NCBI GenBank assembly: GCA_037355855.1
Contig: CM074758.1
Span: 2,887,001-2,951,000, forward strand
Length of the DNA: 64,000 bases
DNA from: Pseudo-nitzschia pungens
Taxonomy: Eukaryota > Bacillariophyta > Bacillariophyceae > Bacillariales > Bacillariaceae
Direction of reading: 5' to 3'
The stretch's first letter is position 1, and each line of letters starts with the position of its first letter. A program made the translations under genes and the position numbers. The notes under the pieces were generated by a model. It had not been told where the DNA came from and made no database searches. It worked only from the letters and a program-made list of their open reading frames with translations. Shown here in pieces: positions 42,952 through 52,238 of this stretch.

Positions 42952-45390
42952 TCAAACCTTACTAATAACATTCATTGATAACTGTCCTCTGTCTTCGTCT
43001 ATTCCTGATAATCGCACAAGAACATTGTCTCCTGCTGATAGACTACTGATATCGTCGCTTTCCAGCAACGCAATACCAACTGGTAGATCTTCCAGTGAAG
43101 GTTGCACGTAGACCCAATCACCGGTCTTCGACGTAGCTTTTACGATACCTTCGCACTCTCTGCCTTTCAACGCATAAATTCGATCTAAGTCACCACCGAA
43201 GCTCTTCTTCAAACGATCTAATTTCTTTTTGGCACCGGCCTCTTTCTTAATGTCTTTCGCTTTTTGACCTTTGACTAACGGGTTCGTTGTTACTTGGAAC
43301 TTGTTGGATTGCTTCGAAACGTTGGAAATGTAAACTTCGATGTATTCACCGACTTGAAGTCTTTTTGACCTAAGCTTTGGTTTCTCCTTTGACTCTTGCA
43401 CTTTCGGATTCGATGCTGACTTCCCTTCTCCACTGAGATCATCATCAATCAAAGATTTCACCATCATCATGTCTTTGAATTCATCGTCGCTTTCGTTCAC
43501 TGTCAGAGTTTCACCAGTTTCGGGATCCTTGTATGTGATCGACCCATCTTCATTCTGAGAAAACAAACTGGCCATGTCTTCGTCGGAAATGTCATCATCA
43601 TCTGTTACATTCTCGCCATCACTATTGTCTTCCTCATCTTCTTCTATGTCCTCAACGAGCTGCCTTCCGCCAGTTTCGGGATCCTTAAAGACGAGTTGAC
43701 CGTTTTCATCGACTTCATAAAGCCCCGAGATATCTTCCTCTACTTCACCATCCTCGAAAGTTCCTGGCTCAAAGGAACCTTTTCGGAGTGACAATAGTTC
43801 CTCGGCTAAGTTATCATTATCGTCTTCGTCATCAAGCATGTCAAGCTCGTCGATAGAGGATGCAATAATGTCTTCCATTTCTTCGTCGTCGAAGTCAGTG
43901 AATGGAGATGAATTACCTTCACTATCTTCCAACTCAACCGCATCTTGGTATCGAAGAATGCCGAGAACTTGGACGACGTTTCCACCCGCACTCGATAGTT
44001 CGCGCCCCACCCCGAGGTCGACAAGTGCCGTTTGCTTTCTTCCAATGAGTTTGATCACCTTAGCGCGGTATGGACCGTCGCCAACCTTTAGGTCACTTAG
44101 TTGATACTTTGCGCCTTTTTTCAGAATGTTGTACCGTTTATCAGGTTTGATTTTCAAGCGTTGTTTACCCCCACTAGCTGCATTCAACGAAAGAGTCAAT
44201 AGAGGAGATCCACCGTCTCCGATTTTGTCAAAATCGAAAACGACAGCAGGCAGAATCTTTCCTTCCTGAACACGTCCAGTATCGAGGTCGTCTTTCTGAG
44301 AAACACGGAGGCACGCGGACAAAGGAAAGTTTGCATATTCGCGCTGCAATTTCCGTTCTCCGTCCTCTGAAATGTATTTCTCTTCTTTGACTGCTCGAAT
44401 CCATCCAGTATGGGTCAATGTGCCAATACCATCCACATGGACACCCTCGTCGAGGCCAGCGCCAATCGATGTATCTACAACCCCGATATCATCGTAATCG
44501 CCCTCTCGAGGTGGTCGGAATTGAAGCATGGCAGGATTGGAAGCACGTTGTTGAGCTTTGCGACGATTTATCGGTGCTGTCAAGTACAACGTTGAAACAG
44601 TGGATATTCCAAGATTACCATCTTCATCGAGGTATTTCTTGTCTTCCTCTTTTTTTTCAAAAAACACTCCGTATGATTCTTGGCTTTTCTTGTTGAAAAG
44701 CTCTTCGACCATCTGTTGGTTCGAATCAAAGCCTAGAGCTTCTGATTGTCGCCCGAGTGATGATTTCAAAAAGGAGCGGTAGTAGCGGGCAATATCCTTG
44801 AGAGACATTACAATTCCTCCCCGTTTCCCCTTTCCGGGTTGACCAAACTTCTCCAACAGAAAGATCAGATTCCAACGCACAGCCGACCTCCGATCTACGT
44901 TAAGGATACTGCAAGGAACCAAGAGAGGCGAACCTGTGCGTCTTCGCTTCTTCCATGCCTTTCGAGCCAGGGAGAGGTCTCCTACTTGAACCTGGACAAC
45001 GGTTCCCGGCCGTAGCGCAGCATATTCAGGGGAACTGCTTCTACCACCACCGGAGGAGGCTTTACCAGTACTGTCGTCGACTTCTGACAGGCGCCGTGAT
45101 TTGGCGTCCTCGTTGATGACCAACAAATCGCCACCAACACGTCTTCGTTGACGAAAATCTACTTCGGGATCATCGTCTTCCTCCTCTTCGTCGTCCACCA
45201 CGGAAAATTCAGAACTTTTCTTCTTAGCGTCACATCCGACGAATTTAACCGATCTTCTGGAGTGAAGACTTTGGCGGACAAAGGACGATGGAGTTTGAAA
45301 TTTAGATGTAAAGCATTCGCAAAAGGAGAGATAACACAGAAGGATAATGGCCAAAGGACCAACAACTCCGACTTTAGAACACAACATCAT
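42952..45390 (-). CDS. Large plastid-targeted S1-type RNA-binding protein
   Basis: 812 residues, single exon. The leader (GPLAIILLCYLSFCECF) is a signal peptide closing in Cys-Phe, like diatom plastid preproteins, followed by a Ser/Arg-rich transit-like stretch. Acidic and basic blocks alternate; a structured region (about 120-200) has LVPCSILNVDRRSAVRWNLI. Repeated OB-like strands occur (YRAKVIKLIGRKQTALVDLG near 450; GRECEGIVKATSKTGDWVYVQ near 750; the last closing with GQLSMNVISKV), so two or more S1-like domains are likely. Two copies of an acidic segment with YKDPETGE/FKDPETGG lie in the middle. A role in plastid RNA metabolism or translation is inferred. It converges with the two-helix protein gene, 196 bp away. 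Confidence 0.7.
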   Translation of the reverse strand: MMLCSKVGVVGPLAIILLCYLSFCECFTSKFQTPSSFVRQSLHSRRSVKFVGCDAKKKSSEFSVVDDEEEEDDDPEVDFRQRRRVGGDLLVINEDAKSRRLSEVDDSTGKASSGGGRSSSPEYAALRPGTVVQVQVGDLSLARKAWKKRRRTGSPLLVPCSILNVDRRSAVRWNLIFLLEKFGQPGKGKRGGIVMSLKDIARYYRSFLKSSLGRQSEALGFDSNQQMVEELFNKKSQESYGVFFEKKEEDKKYLDEDGNLGISTVSTLYLTAPINRRKAQQRASNPAMLQFRPPREGDYDDIGVVDTSIGAGLDEGVHVDGIGTLTHTGWIRAVKEEKYISEDGERKLQREYANFPLSACLRVSQKDDLDTGRVQEGKILPAVVFDFDKIGDGGSPLLTLSLNAASGGKQRLKIKPDKRYNILKKGAKYQLSDLKVGDGPYRAKVIKLIGRKQTALVDLGVGRELSSAGGNVVQVLGILRYQDAVELEDSEGNSSPFTDFDDEEMEDIIASSIDELDMLDDEDDNDNLAEELLSLRKGSFEPGTFEDGEVEEDISGLYEVDENGQLVFKDPETGGRQLVEDIEEDEEDNSDGENVTDDDDISDEDMASLFSQNEDGSITYKDPETGETLTVNESDDEFKDMMMVKSLIDDDLSGEGKSASNPKVQESKEKPKLRSKRLQVGEYIEVYISNVSKQSNKFQVTTNPLVKGQKAKDIKKEAGAKKKLDRLKKSFGGDLDRIYALKGRECEGIVKATSKTGDWVYVQPSLEDLPVGIALLESDDISSLSAGDNVLVRLSGIDEDRGQLSMNVISKV

Positions 45391-45825
45391 AAATGCTGAG
45401 TTGTCCTAAACAATGTGCTCTTTGATTTCTCCACACTCGGTTGCCTACCAATACTTTCAGAACAATAGGAAGTACACCTCAACGGTGCAGTAAGTATCTC
45501 GGATTGAGGAACTGAATGGAAAAGTATTATTTGTAGTTCCCAAAAGCTTCAGACACAGACGCCAAAACAGACCAGATCCATCACCCATCAACAAATTCGC
45601 AAAATACGTAACCTTACCTTATTACCGAACGATGGTTGCAAAACGGTTCGTTCTAAAATCCTTTGACGTATGACAAGCAGACCTCTCGTCTCGATCCCTT
45701 CCGTGAGAAGTGAGTCATAAGGTTACGGTAAGTTACGGTAACTTACTTCGTTGAAATTACTACGTATTGCGGTAAGGTTACTTCGTAGTTACTGTACATA
45801 CGTACGCACGTACAGAAAAGGTACA
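45391..45825. other. Divergent promoter region
   Basis: 5' flank shared by the S1-type gene (minus) and the small unknown gene (plus). It holds GTAACCTTAC at 45608 (reverse form), ATAAGGTTACGGTAAGTTACGG at about 45717-45738 and GTAAGGTTAC at 45772, the densest cluster of this motif in the window. Confidence 0.6.
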
Positions 45826-46320
45826 ATGGAGGGAGGGTTGTATGTCTTAGATCCTCACGTTTTGACTGCCGGAGAAGCACGGACTGAAGAAGTGAATGAC
45901 ATCATGGCACTGACCAATTGGACCCACATTGAACTCAAAACATCTTATGGTCTACTAAACAGTGGTTTCCAAGGAACAAGGATAGAAAAGCTACAAAGTA
46001 TGAAGGAAGGAATAGTGAAATGTGTTGATGCCCTTTCCGAGTGCATGCAACGGTTGGAACTGGATAAAGTTGAGACGAATGGGACAATGTCTGATGATTG
46101 CTCCATTGGTAGAAACATTCAAGAAGCAATGTTGCAGATTGGTGCTGGTTTGACTATCTGTGGATTGCATGGTGTGTTGATCGCTGGCAACAACCAAGGA
46201 TCATTACAGGAGACGGCAGTGATGCATCACTTGACAAAAATCATCAATCAGAACAATGGGGTTCCTTGTGACAGTTGCGGTCATGAAAATTGCAGGAAAC
46301 AAGGTGTGATGGAAAAATGA
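45826..46320 (+). CDS. Hypothetical protein with C-terminal Cys pair motif
   Basis: 164 residues from ATG 45826; an in-frame TTG 75 bp upstream is less likely. Not recognised. It is mostly helical (IELKTSYGLLNSGFQG, KLQSMKEGIVKCVDALSEC), then Gly-rich (LQIGAGLTICGLHGVLIAG), ending in PCDSCGHENCRKQG, which could bind zinc through CxxC and a further Cys/His. It precedes a transposon, so element-borne origin is possible, but the dispersed 5' motif directly upstream argues for a cellular gene. Confidence 0.5.
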   Translation: MEGGLYVLDPHVLTAGEARTEEVNDIMALTNWTHIELKTSYGLLNSGFQGTRIEKLQSMKEGIVKCVDALSECMQRLELDKVETNGTMSDDCSIGRNIQEAMLQIGAGLTICGLHGVLIAGNNQGSLQETAVMHHLTKIINQNNGVPCDSCGHENCRKQGVMEK

Positions 46321-46893
46321 AGAATTGTGACAATGGTCATTCAGTACGATGAGTACCTAATGTGGTACGTTGAATGAACCAATGACAAAAAAACAAGCTA
46401 GGATAAGGAAGGCGGGAGTGGTATTCTTCTTCAGAAGAAGAAGAATTGGATGAGGTGGATGTTTTTTTTAATATAGTAGTTTCCGTAGGTAGTGTAAGTA
46501 TTATAGTAGCAAAGTTAAAAAAGTGTATATTCACACTTTTCAAAAGTGTGGATTTGACCCATGTCCCTGAATCCGAGTAATTACAAGTACAAGGTAAGAT
46601 ATGAGCAGGTAAGGGTTTAGTGCTTAACCTCATTGTGACAGAGTAGAACCCAGTACATTTTCTACACGTGCGTCAGCAAACAATTTTAGGTGAAAACACT
46701 CAAGCTGTCACACCGTCTGTTCTTCCACCCTATTTTCGATTGATAGAGGTACGAAATCTCCGAGACAAAATTTCGATCACTTTTTTTGCTCTGCTTTCCT
46801 GTTTTTGCAACAATAATAAAGCTAAGTTCCTCTGTAACAAATAGACCACTTTAAACTTTAAACCACTGACAACATAAACTACAAGCGCTCACG
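46321..46893. other. Gap between unknown gene and DDE transposase 3' end
   Basis: AT-rich, no gene. The left terminus of the transposon should lie here but I found no inverted repeat matching the right side. A TCACACTTTTCAAAAGTGTGGA palindrome lies at 46530-46552. Confidence 0.5.
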
Positions 46894-49345
46894 CTACTCC
46901 TCACAAGGATACTTCTCTCTCATGCCCTCTAGCGTTTCGACTTGCTCAGGGGATAGATGTTCCCTTGCAATTTCCATCCTCTCGTTCGTGAGAGTTTTTG
47001 CGCTGTCTGCTAGATTTCCAAGATCCTCTGCCATCTTCTTTCCAACCTCTGTATCCGTAATTGTAATATCCTCTTGCTGTAACTCCTTCAGTACAGCGTC
47101 ATCTTCTTCAGTCCAGCAAGGAACTGCTCCAACTTGAGGATCATCTTTCACTGCTACTACTGCACTCAGTATCTCCTCTTTCTTCAAACCGGTAGGTTTT
47201 TTCCGAGCTTCCACTCGTAAATTTTTTTCATGCCGTTCACCTGCAGCTTTGCCAAATCGCCGCTGCATGACTGAATTAGCGCTTTACAGTTCGTTTCCTT
47301 TGTCGCAAACACCTCCGCCCGAGCCTTTGCGGATTTCATTGCTTTGATCTCTTTTTCGCGACGTGCTCTTTTGTCCGCAATGTGCTGATCGTGACAGTTG
47401 TACGGTCTCCCACCTAGAACGATGTACTTCTTTCCCGCCGTATTTGCCTTTGCGATCGCATCTTGGATCTGACGCGCCGTAGTAGCTTTCGATCTTGTAA
47501 TTTGCTGGGATTTCCGCGGGTTTCCTTCCGAAATACTTCTCCGTCGAAACCAAAATCAATCAGCGTTTCGACAGCTTTGGTGTTTCGACATTCGAGCTCA
47601 AGTAGCTCCGCCGTTGTCGGATCCGTTGCTTCGTTGATATCTCCGTTTGGCAAAATCATGAGCTCGTGCACAACATTACGATCTCCGAGACATTTACGTG
47701 TGAAGGGACTAATTCCAACCTTCTCCCAAAAAGATCTCGATCTAACCGGAGAAAACGCCGCATCAAAGGCCGACTCTAGTAGTGATTCCGTCCCCATGCT
47801 GGTCTCTCGTAATCCAAACACCATCACTGGATAGTTGCTCACTCGCAGCGATGTGCGTTGTAGGGATCGCATTGCATGAAGCTTCTTCCTGTTTTTGCGT
47901 AAACTGTAGCTCCAGTCCGTAACTTGGGTGACGTGAGTTGTGTTCGGTACTCCAGGAAAGAGTAGAATCCCCCTACAGCTCAGTTCCTGCAAGAGCTCTT
48001 TGTCAAGACGGCCTGGACCAGAATCGACAATTAGCAACACCCATTTTCTGTTTGCTGGCTGTACGTCTGGGTATAAAGGAACAAGACTTGTTAGAACGTA
48101 CTTACGAAACTTGTTGCTGTCCATTCCGGCGTTGGCATTGCAGTTAGCTGTGTGTGGCCTTTTAGTGATGCATCCGAAGCCCCATATTCCGTTGCATGTC
48201 CCGGCACGATACAGTTCATCCGCAAAACTGTGGGAGATTCTTTTACTCCCTTCTGTTGCTGCGGTGCTCTTCAGTTGAAAGTGTACAGGGATAGGATCAC
48301 CAGCAGCGGTACTTCCTCCAACCATGGTACAACGTGGGCTGCTTTTGAAAGCCTTCGTCGCTCCCTTTGGCAAAGTCGTGCTGCATGGACTGTACTCAAC
48401 CACTGGACAACTGCCTGCGCAAGTGCAGGTACCGTCCAGCGTTAGTCCAGTCTCGTCGACGTTCAGGATACGGTGTAACTGTGCTTGCAGAAATACAAGC
48501 TCCCCCACGTGACCATTAAACTTTTCCATCTCTGTGGGCAAACGAGCAAATCCCTTTTCAATTAACAGCGTTTTCAAGTTAGTAAACCACTCATTAATCA
48601 GGTTATATGTTGTCCAGAGCGCTTTCCTCTCCTCCAGCTGTGAGTTGGACTTGCAAACTTCAACGCTTTGAGCAAACCTCGGCTGCAAGCGACAATAGAG
48701 CAGATCAAAGCGCTTCAGCAAACATGGCCCCTTGGATAAACAAGCTTCCAAACCCTGTACAGCCTTCTTCTGATTAGGCTTTTCCACCATCCCAGCAGAA
48801 CAAAGGAGGAAGGAACTCTCCATTGCTGTTACCAGTGCCTCCTCCACTTCCACAGTAATAGTTGATGGTCTCCCCTGAGGTCCAACTGACACACCCTTGT
48901 TCCCTTGGCTCAAGCGCCATCTCAAAGTACTGACCTTAATATCAGTTCCATTCATTCTGTTTGCTATAGTACATGCTTGCTTCAAAGTGATACGCTTTGA
49001 TCCAGGTTGCTCTTTGTACAGCTTCTCTGCTGCAACATAAGACTCCACAAACTTATCCTTCTTCTGTTGTTTGATTGTCATATCATAAATCACTTGGGAA
49101 TGAGTCCTCCTTGGTTTCTTCAGAGGAGTTGGTGCTGGTGTTGCTGTTGTCTCCTCGACGTCTGTGTCTGCGTCGGGGTCCGCGCCCCCCTCCGACGCGT
49201 CCGCGTTGACGTCGATTACTCTCTTGATGCCAGTGTTGCTGCTGGGAGTCGTGGTTGAACTTTTGTTGAGGCTATTGCAGTTTCCTTTTGCACTGCCAAA
49301 AATTATTAATGAAGAGGATCCTGCAGACGCCATAGGAGAAATCAA
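46894..49345 (-). CDS. DDE-superfamily transposase, frame-interrupted at the C terminus
   Basis: The main frame (49345-47414; first ATG 49333) gives about 640 residues. An N-terminal acidic/Thr-rich part is followed by a helix-turn-helix-like region (ITLKQACTIANRMNGTDIKVSTLRWRLS, then GRPSTIT). DDE landmarks: HRILNVDETGLTLDG (first Asp), WVLLIVDSGPGRLD (second Asp), GVPNTTHVTQVTDW (the usual His/Asp-Gln region of pogo-like DDE enzymes). From about 47560 the coding signal moves through two other frames: KPAEIPANYKIESYYG, then DAIAKANTAGKKYIVLGGRP and HIADKRAR, then KKEEILSAVVAVKDD to the stop at 46894. Three single-base breaks explain this. A cut-and-paste enzyme by family; activity doubtful as read. 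Confidence 0.72.
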
Positions 49346-49653
49346 GGGCGCTTTAAGGGATGGGCGATCGCCGTTGGCACAATGTCCTTAAGGTACTTGG
49401 TCCTTAGTCTCAGCACCCTTCTTTGGAAGGACCAGTTGGCACGTTCTTCTTCACTGAATCCATATGCTCTCATTGCTTCTGCTGTGGTGTATTTCTTGTT
49501 ATACTTGTAGACACTTGCAAGATGTCTGGCCGCCAAGTCGGTTCTCTCGCATACTGGTAGTGTGTGTCCATTTTTCCAAGATCCAACAGGCACTGTGGTA
49601 GCTCGTGGAGGTTGAGCAGTGGGAGCAACAGAATAATTGGGATTTTCTTCCAT
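49342..49653 (-). CDS. Small basic ORF upstream of the transposase
   Basis: 103 residues, ending 9 bases before the transposase ATG. Features: TTAEAMRAYGFSEEERANWSFQRRVLRLRTKYL, a helical basic region, after a Pro/Ala/Thr-rich start. It may be a separate DNA-binding partner or the displaced N terminus of the transposase, since an indel would fuse them. Same strand and tight spacing favour one transposon unit. Confidence 0.5.
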   Translation of the reverse strand: MEENPNYSVAPTAQPPRATTVPVGSWKNGHTLPVCERTDLAARHLASVYKYNKKYTTAEAMRAYGFSEEERANWSFQRRVLRLRTKYLKDIVPTAIAHPLKRP

Positions 49654-49674
49654 TTTTTTGTGTACTCAGTCTAC

Positions 49675-50250
49675 AGTTTGGTTCTCAAAATCGACACGTC
49701 CAATCAATCCAGAAATTGGAGGGGTTGTCCTTCTTGATATAATAGAGCTTTACAAAGTGGTCCAGTCCAAATTGATTGAGTGGGGACAGAGATATTAATT
49801 TTTGCCGTAGTTGGACCGGTTTTTGCTTGTACTTCTGTAGGGGGAGTGTGCCCACTGTACAGTTCGATTCTCGAAAAGGACTCCTCCAATCGATCCGCAA
49901 ATTGGAGACCTTGTCTATATTGATATAATAGAGCTGTTTGAAGCGGTCTGGTTCAAATCAATCCAGTGGGGGGGGAGTTGTTAATTTTTGCCGTAGTTTG
50001 GACCGGGGTAGTTTTTCGATTGAAAAAAAGAAGGAATTTTGCTGCTGCTTTGCCAGTTCGATTCTCCAGACCAAGGGCTCCAATCAATTCACAATTCAGA
50101 GGTCTCCTTTGATAGTTTAGAAGCTTCGGCTAGAAGCGGACGGTTTACACACAGTTGGTTGTGGAGATAGGGGGGGGGGGTAGACAGGTCCTTGTTGTTG
50201 TGGTTGTTGAAATGGAGTTTTTTTGAGTTTTTTGACCTTTTTTGTGGCCC
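49675..50250. repeat. Three tandem repeats of 185-195 bp beside the DDE transposase
   Basis: Units start at 49675, 49860 and 50054, each with CAGTT(C/T)G(A/G)TTCTC. Units 1 and 2 share ATTGGAG, TTGATATAATAGAGCT, a GTGGGG run and AATTTTTGCCGTAGTT; unit 3 keeps only its first third. They lie on the 5' side of the transposase genes, as subterminal transposase-binding repeats would. Confidence 0.85.
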
Positions 50251-50280
50251 GGTGTAAGAAAAGGTCAGGCGCGCAATATA

Positions 50281-52238
50281 AGGCATGATGGGTATCTATG
50301 GAAAGCTCGCGACCTTGCCATCTCCGTCATTGGGTATAAAATAGTGTTCAAGGTGTAGTATTAGAGTTGTTACAGTTAGAGCAAACAGTCGACCTTTTGC
50401 TGCTGTTCAGGCTCATAATCAGTCGATGAACACTGTAGGGATTTAGGTACTAAACCCTTACGTTCCAGTCTCTTTTCATGGTACGGTACGTACGTAGATG
50501 AACAATTAGACAGGATCGTAATCGTAATTGAATTGCCTATGTATCGCGGAATAATATCGCCCTTCAAATATGTAATTAATGTCTTCAAGGTTTTCTCTTT
50601 TTAGAAAATGAAAGATACTACTAAGTATTATGTTTCACTGTACTACGTATTTACTAACGAGCTTGCGCTTACGATTTCGATCCAATGCTGTGTTCCTTTT
50701 ACTCGTGAAATTTGGAAAAAGGAGATCCCACTATGACCATTCTGAGGTTTACTTCGAATTCCTATTTTCGAAACTATTTATCTAGGTTATTTGTTCCAAT
50801 GCCGGGACAACAGAATCCGAACCCAACATGTGCCTTTTGTTCGACATCTCAATGCTCAAAAAACACTTTCCATGTTTTCAAAAATCGAATGGCGATGTAA
50901 TCACTTTCTGACCTTGTGGCCCATAAAATTCCTAGTTTCGTGTGATAAAGGCGGAACATTCTGTCTTCGCGAACATTTTTCTTGAACGACTTCGAGGGGT
51001 TTGTCATCTCGCCACTGCATACCATCTATCCTACAATGTACTTCTGAAAGGAGTCCATCGTTTCTTCTCATTTAGTTACTATTATGTTGAAGAAACGAAT
51101 CAGTAGCGAAAGGAACCATACAAAGCTGGCTCTACAACCGACTCCCGCCACCTTTCCTTCCGAAGCATCAGAGGAAAATCACTCCAAACGAGAATCAGTC
51201 AAGCTTCTGAATCGAACACAGATCTCGATGTCACCGTCTTTTAGGGGGGGAGTAACGACATCGCTAGGTTCCCTAAGGGCCAACAACGCAATGCCACACA
51301 AGAGACCAAAGCTCTCGCATTTCCAATCCATGGCAGAGAAGGCTAGATGTAAGATGGTGAGTACCATACATGCCGCAGTGTGTATCGTATCGTCTACTGT
51401 ATTGTGGAAGGATCGTCGTCCATGTTAAATTTCTCCTTCTTCGTTTCTTCGTACGGTCAATGCGGCACTTCAAGATGCATTGATTTCATTCTTTCGGTCG
51501 GGATCGGTTGTCGTAACCGTTGGCTTCTGAGATTCATTCGCTTTTGAATTTTGATTCACGTGACTCGGAGGAATCAACACGTGACTCAAAACTTGTCTGA
51601 CCGAAAAGAAAAAATAAATGTCCAAAATCCTTCGCCAAAGACATTATGTTGACGCCTGCCCTCTCTCGGACCCAGGGACACCTATGCCTCACGGAAAGAA
51701 TAGTCATTTCGGAACTAGTTTTACCGCAATTGCCGAAGCTCGAGCGAGAATTCATTGCTTCTGTGCAACGCATAACCTTCGCTACATCTCTGGTACGTTA
51801 GGTACGATATGCACTCTCACACCTTACGGCATTCAAAATTCAAGCCGTACAGTCCCAACTTGAAACTATGAGCGCCGTACAATTACTGGTAAAGGTAATT
51901 ACCAGTATTGAGTAAGGTATGGGTCTCAATTGGAGATCATCGAACGCATGCACTACGAATAGGTAACGGGTAGCCTTACTCGTATCGTACCGTACTCCTA
52001 ATCCTTACTTGTACGGTACGAGAGTTTTTACGGAAATTCATTCAACAAAATCCTTTTGGATGATTCGTTTGACTCGTAACAAAGGGCACCAGTTCTCTTG
52101 TACAGCAAGTGATGCAATAGGTACCCTCTCTTCATCTTTCCATCAACAGCTTTCTTCCGTGAAAGCTCCACTAACGCAACGAAAGCCATCTCTTATCAAT
52201 CATCTTGGTATCGTACCATATCGGAAAGAGCTTGCACG
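50281..52238. other. Intergenic, 2 kb, one doubtful exon
   Basis: A plus-strand frame at 51084-51428 (Lys/Ser/Thr-rich, RKRPKLSHF-like) meets a good GTGAGT donor at 51357 after a Met codon, so it might be a first exon, but no fitting second exon was found. A further frame at 51618-51863 has no domain. The last 300 bases are rich in GTAC words and form the kinase gene promoter. Confidence 0.45.
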
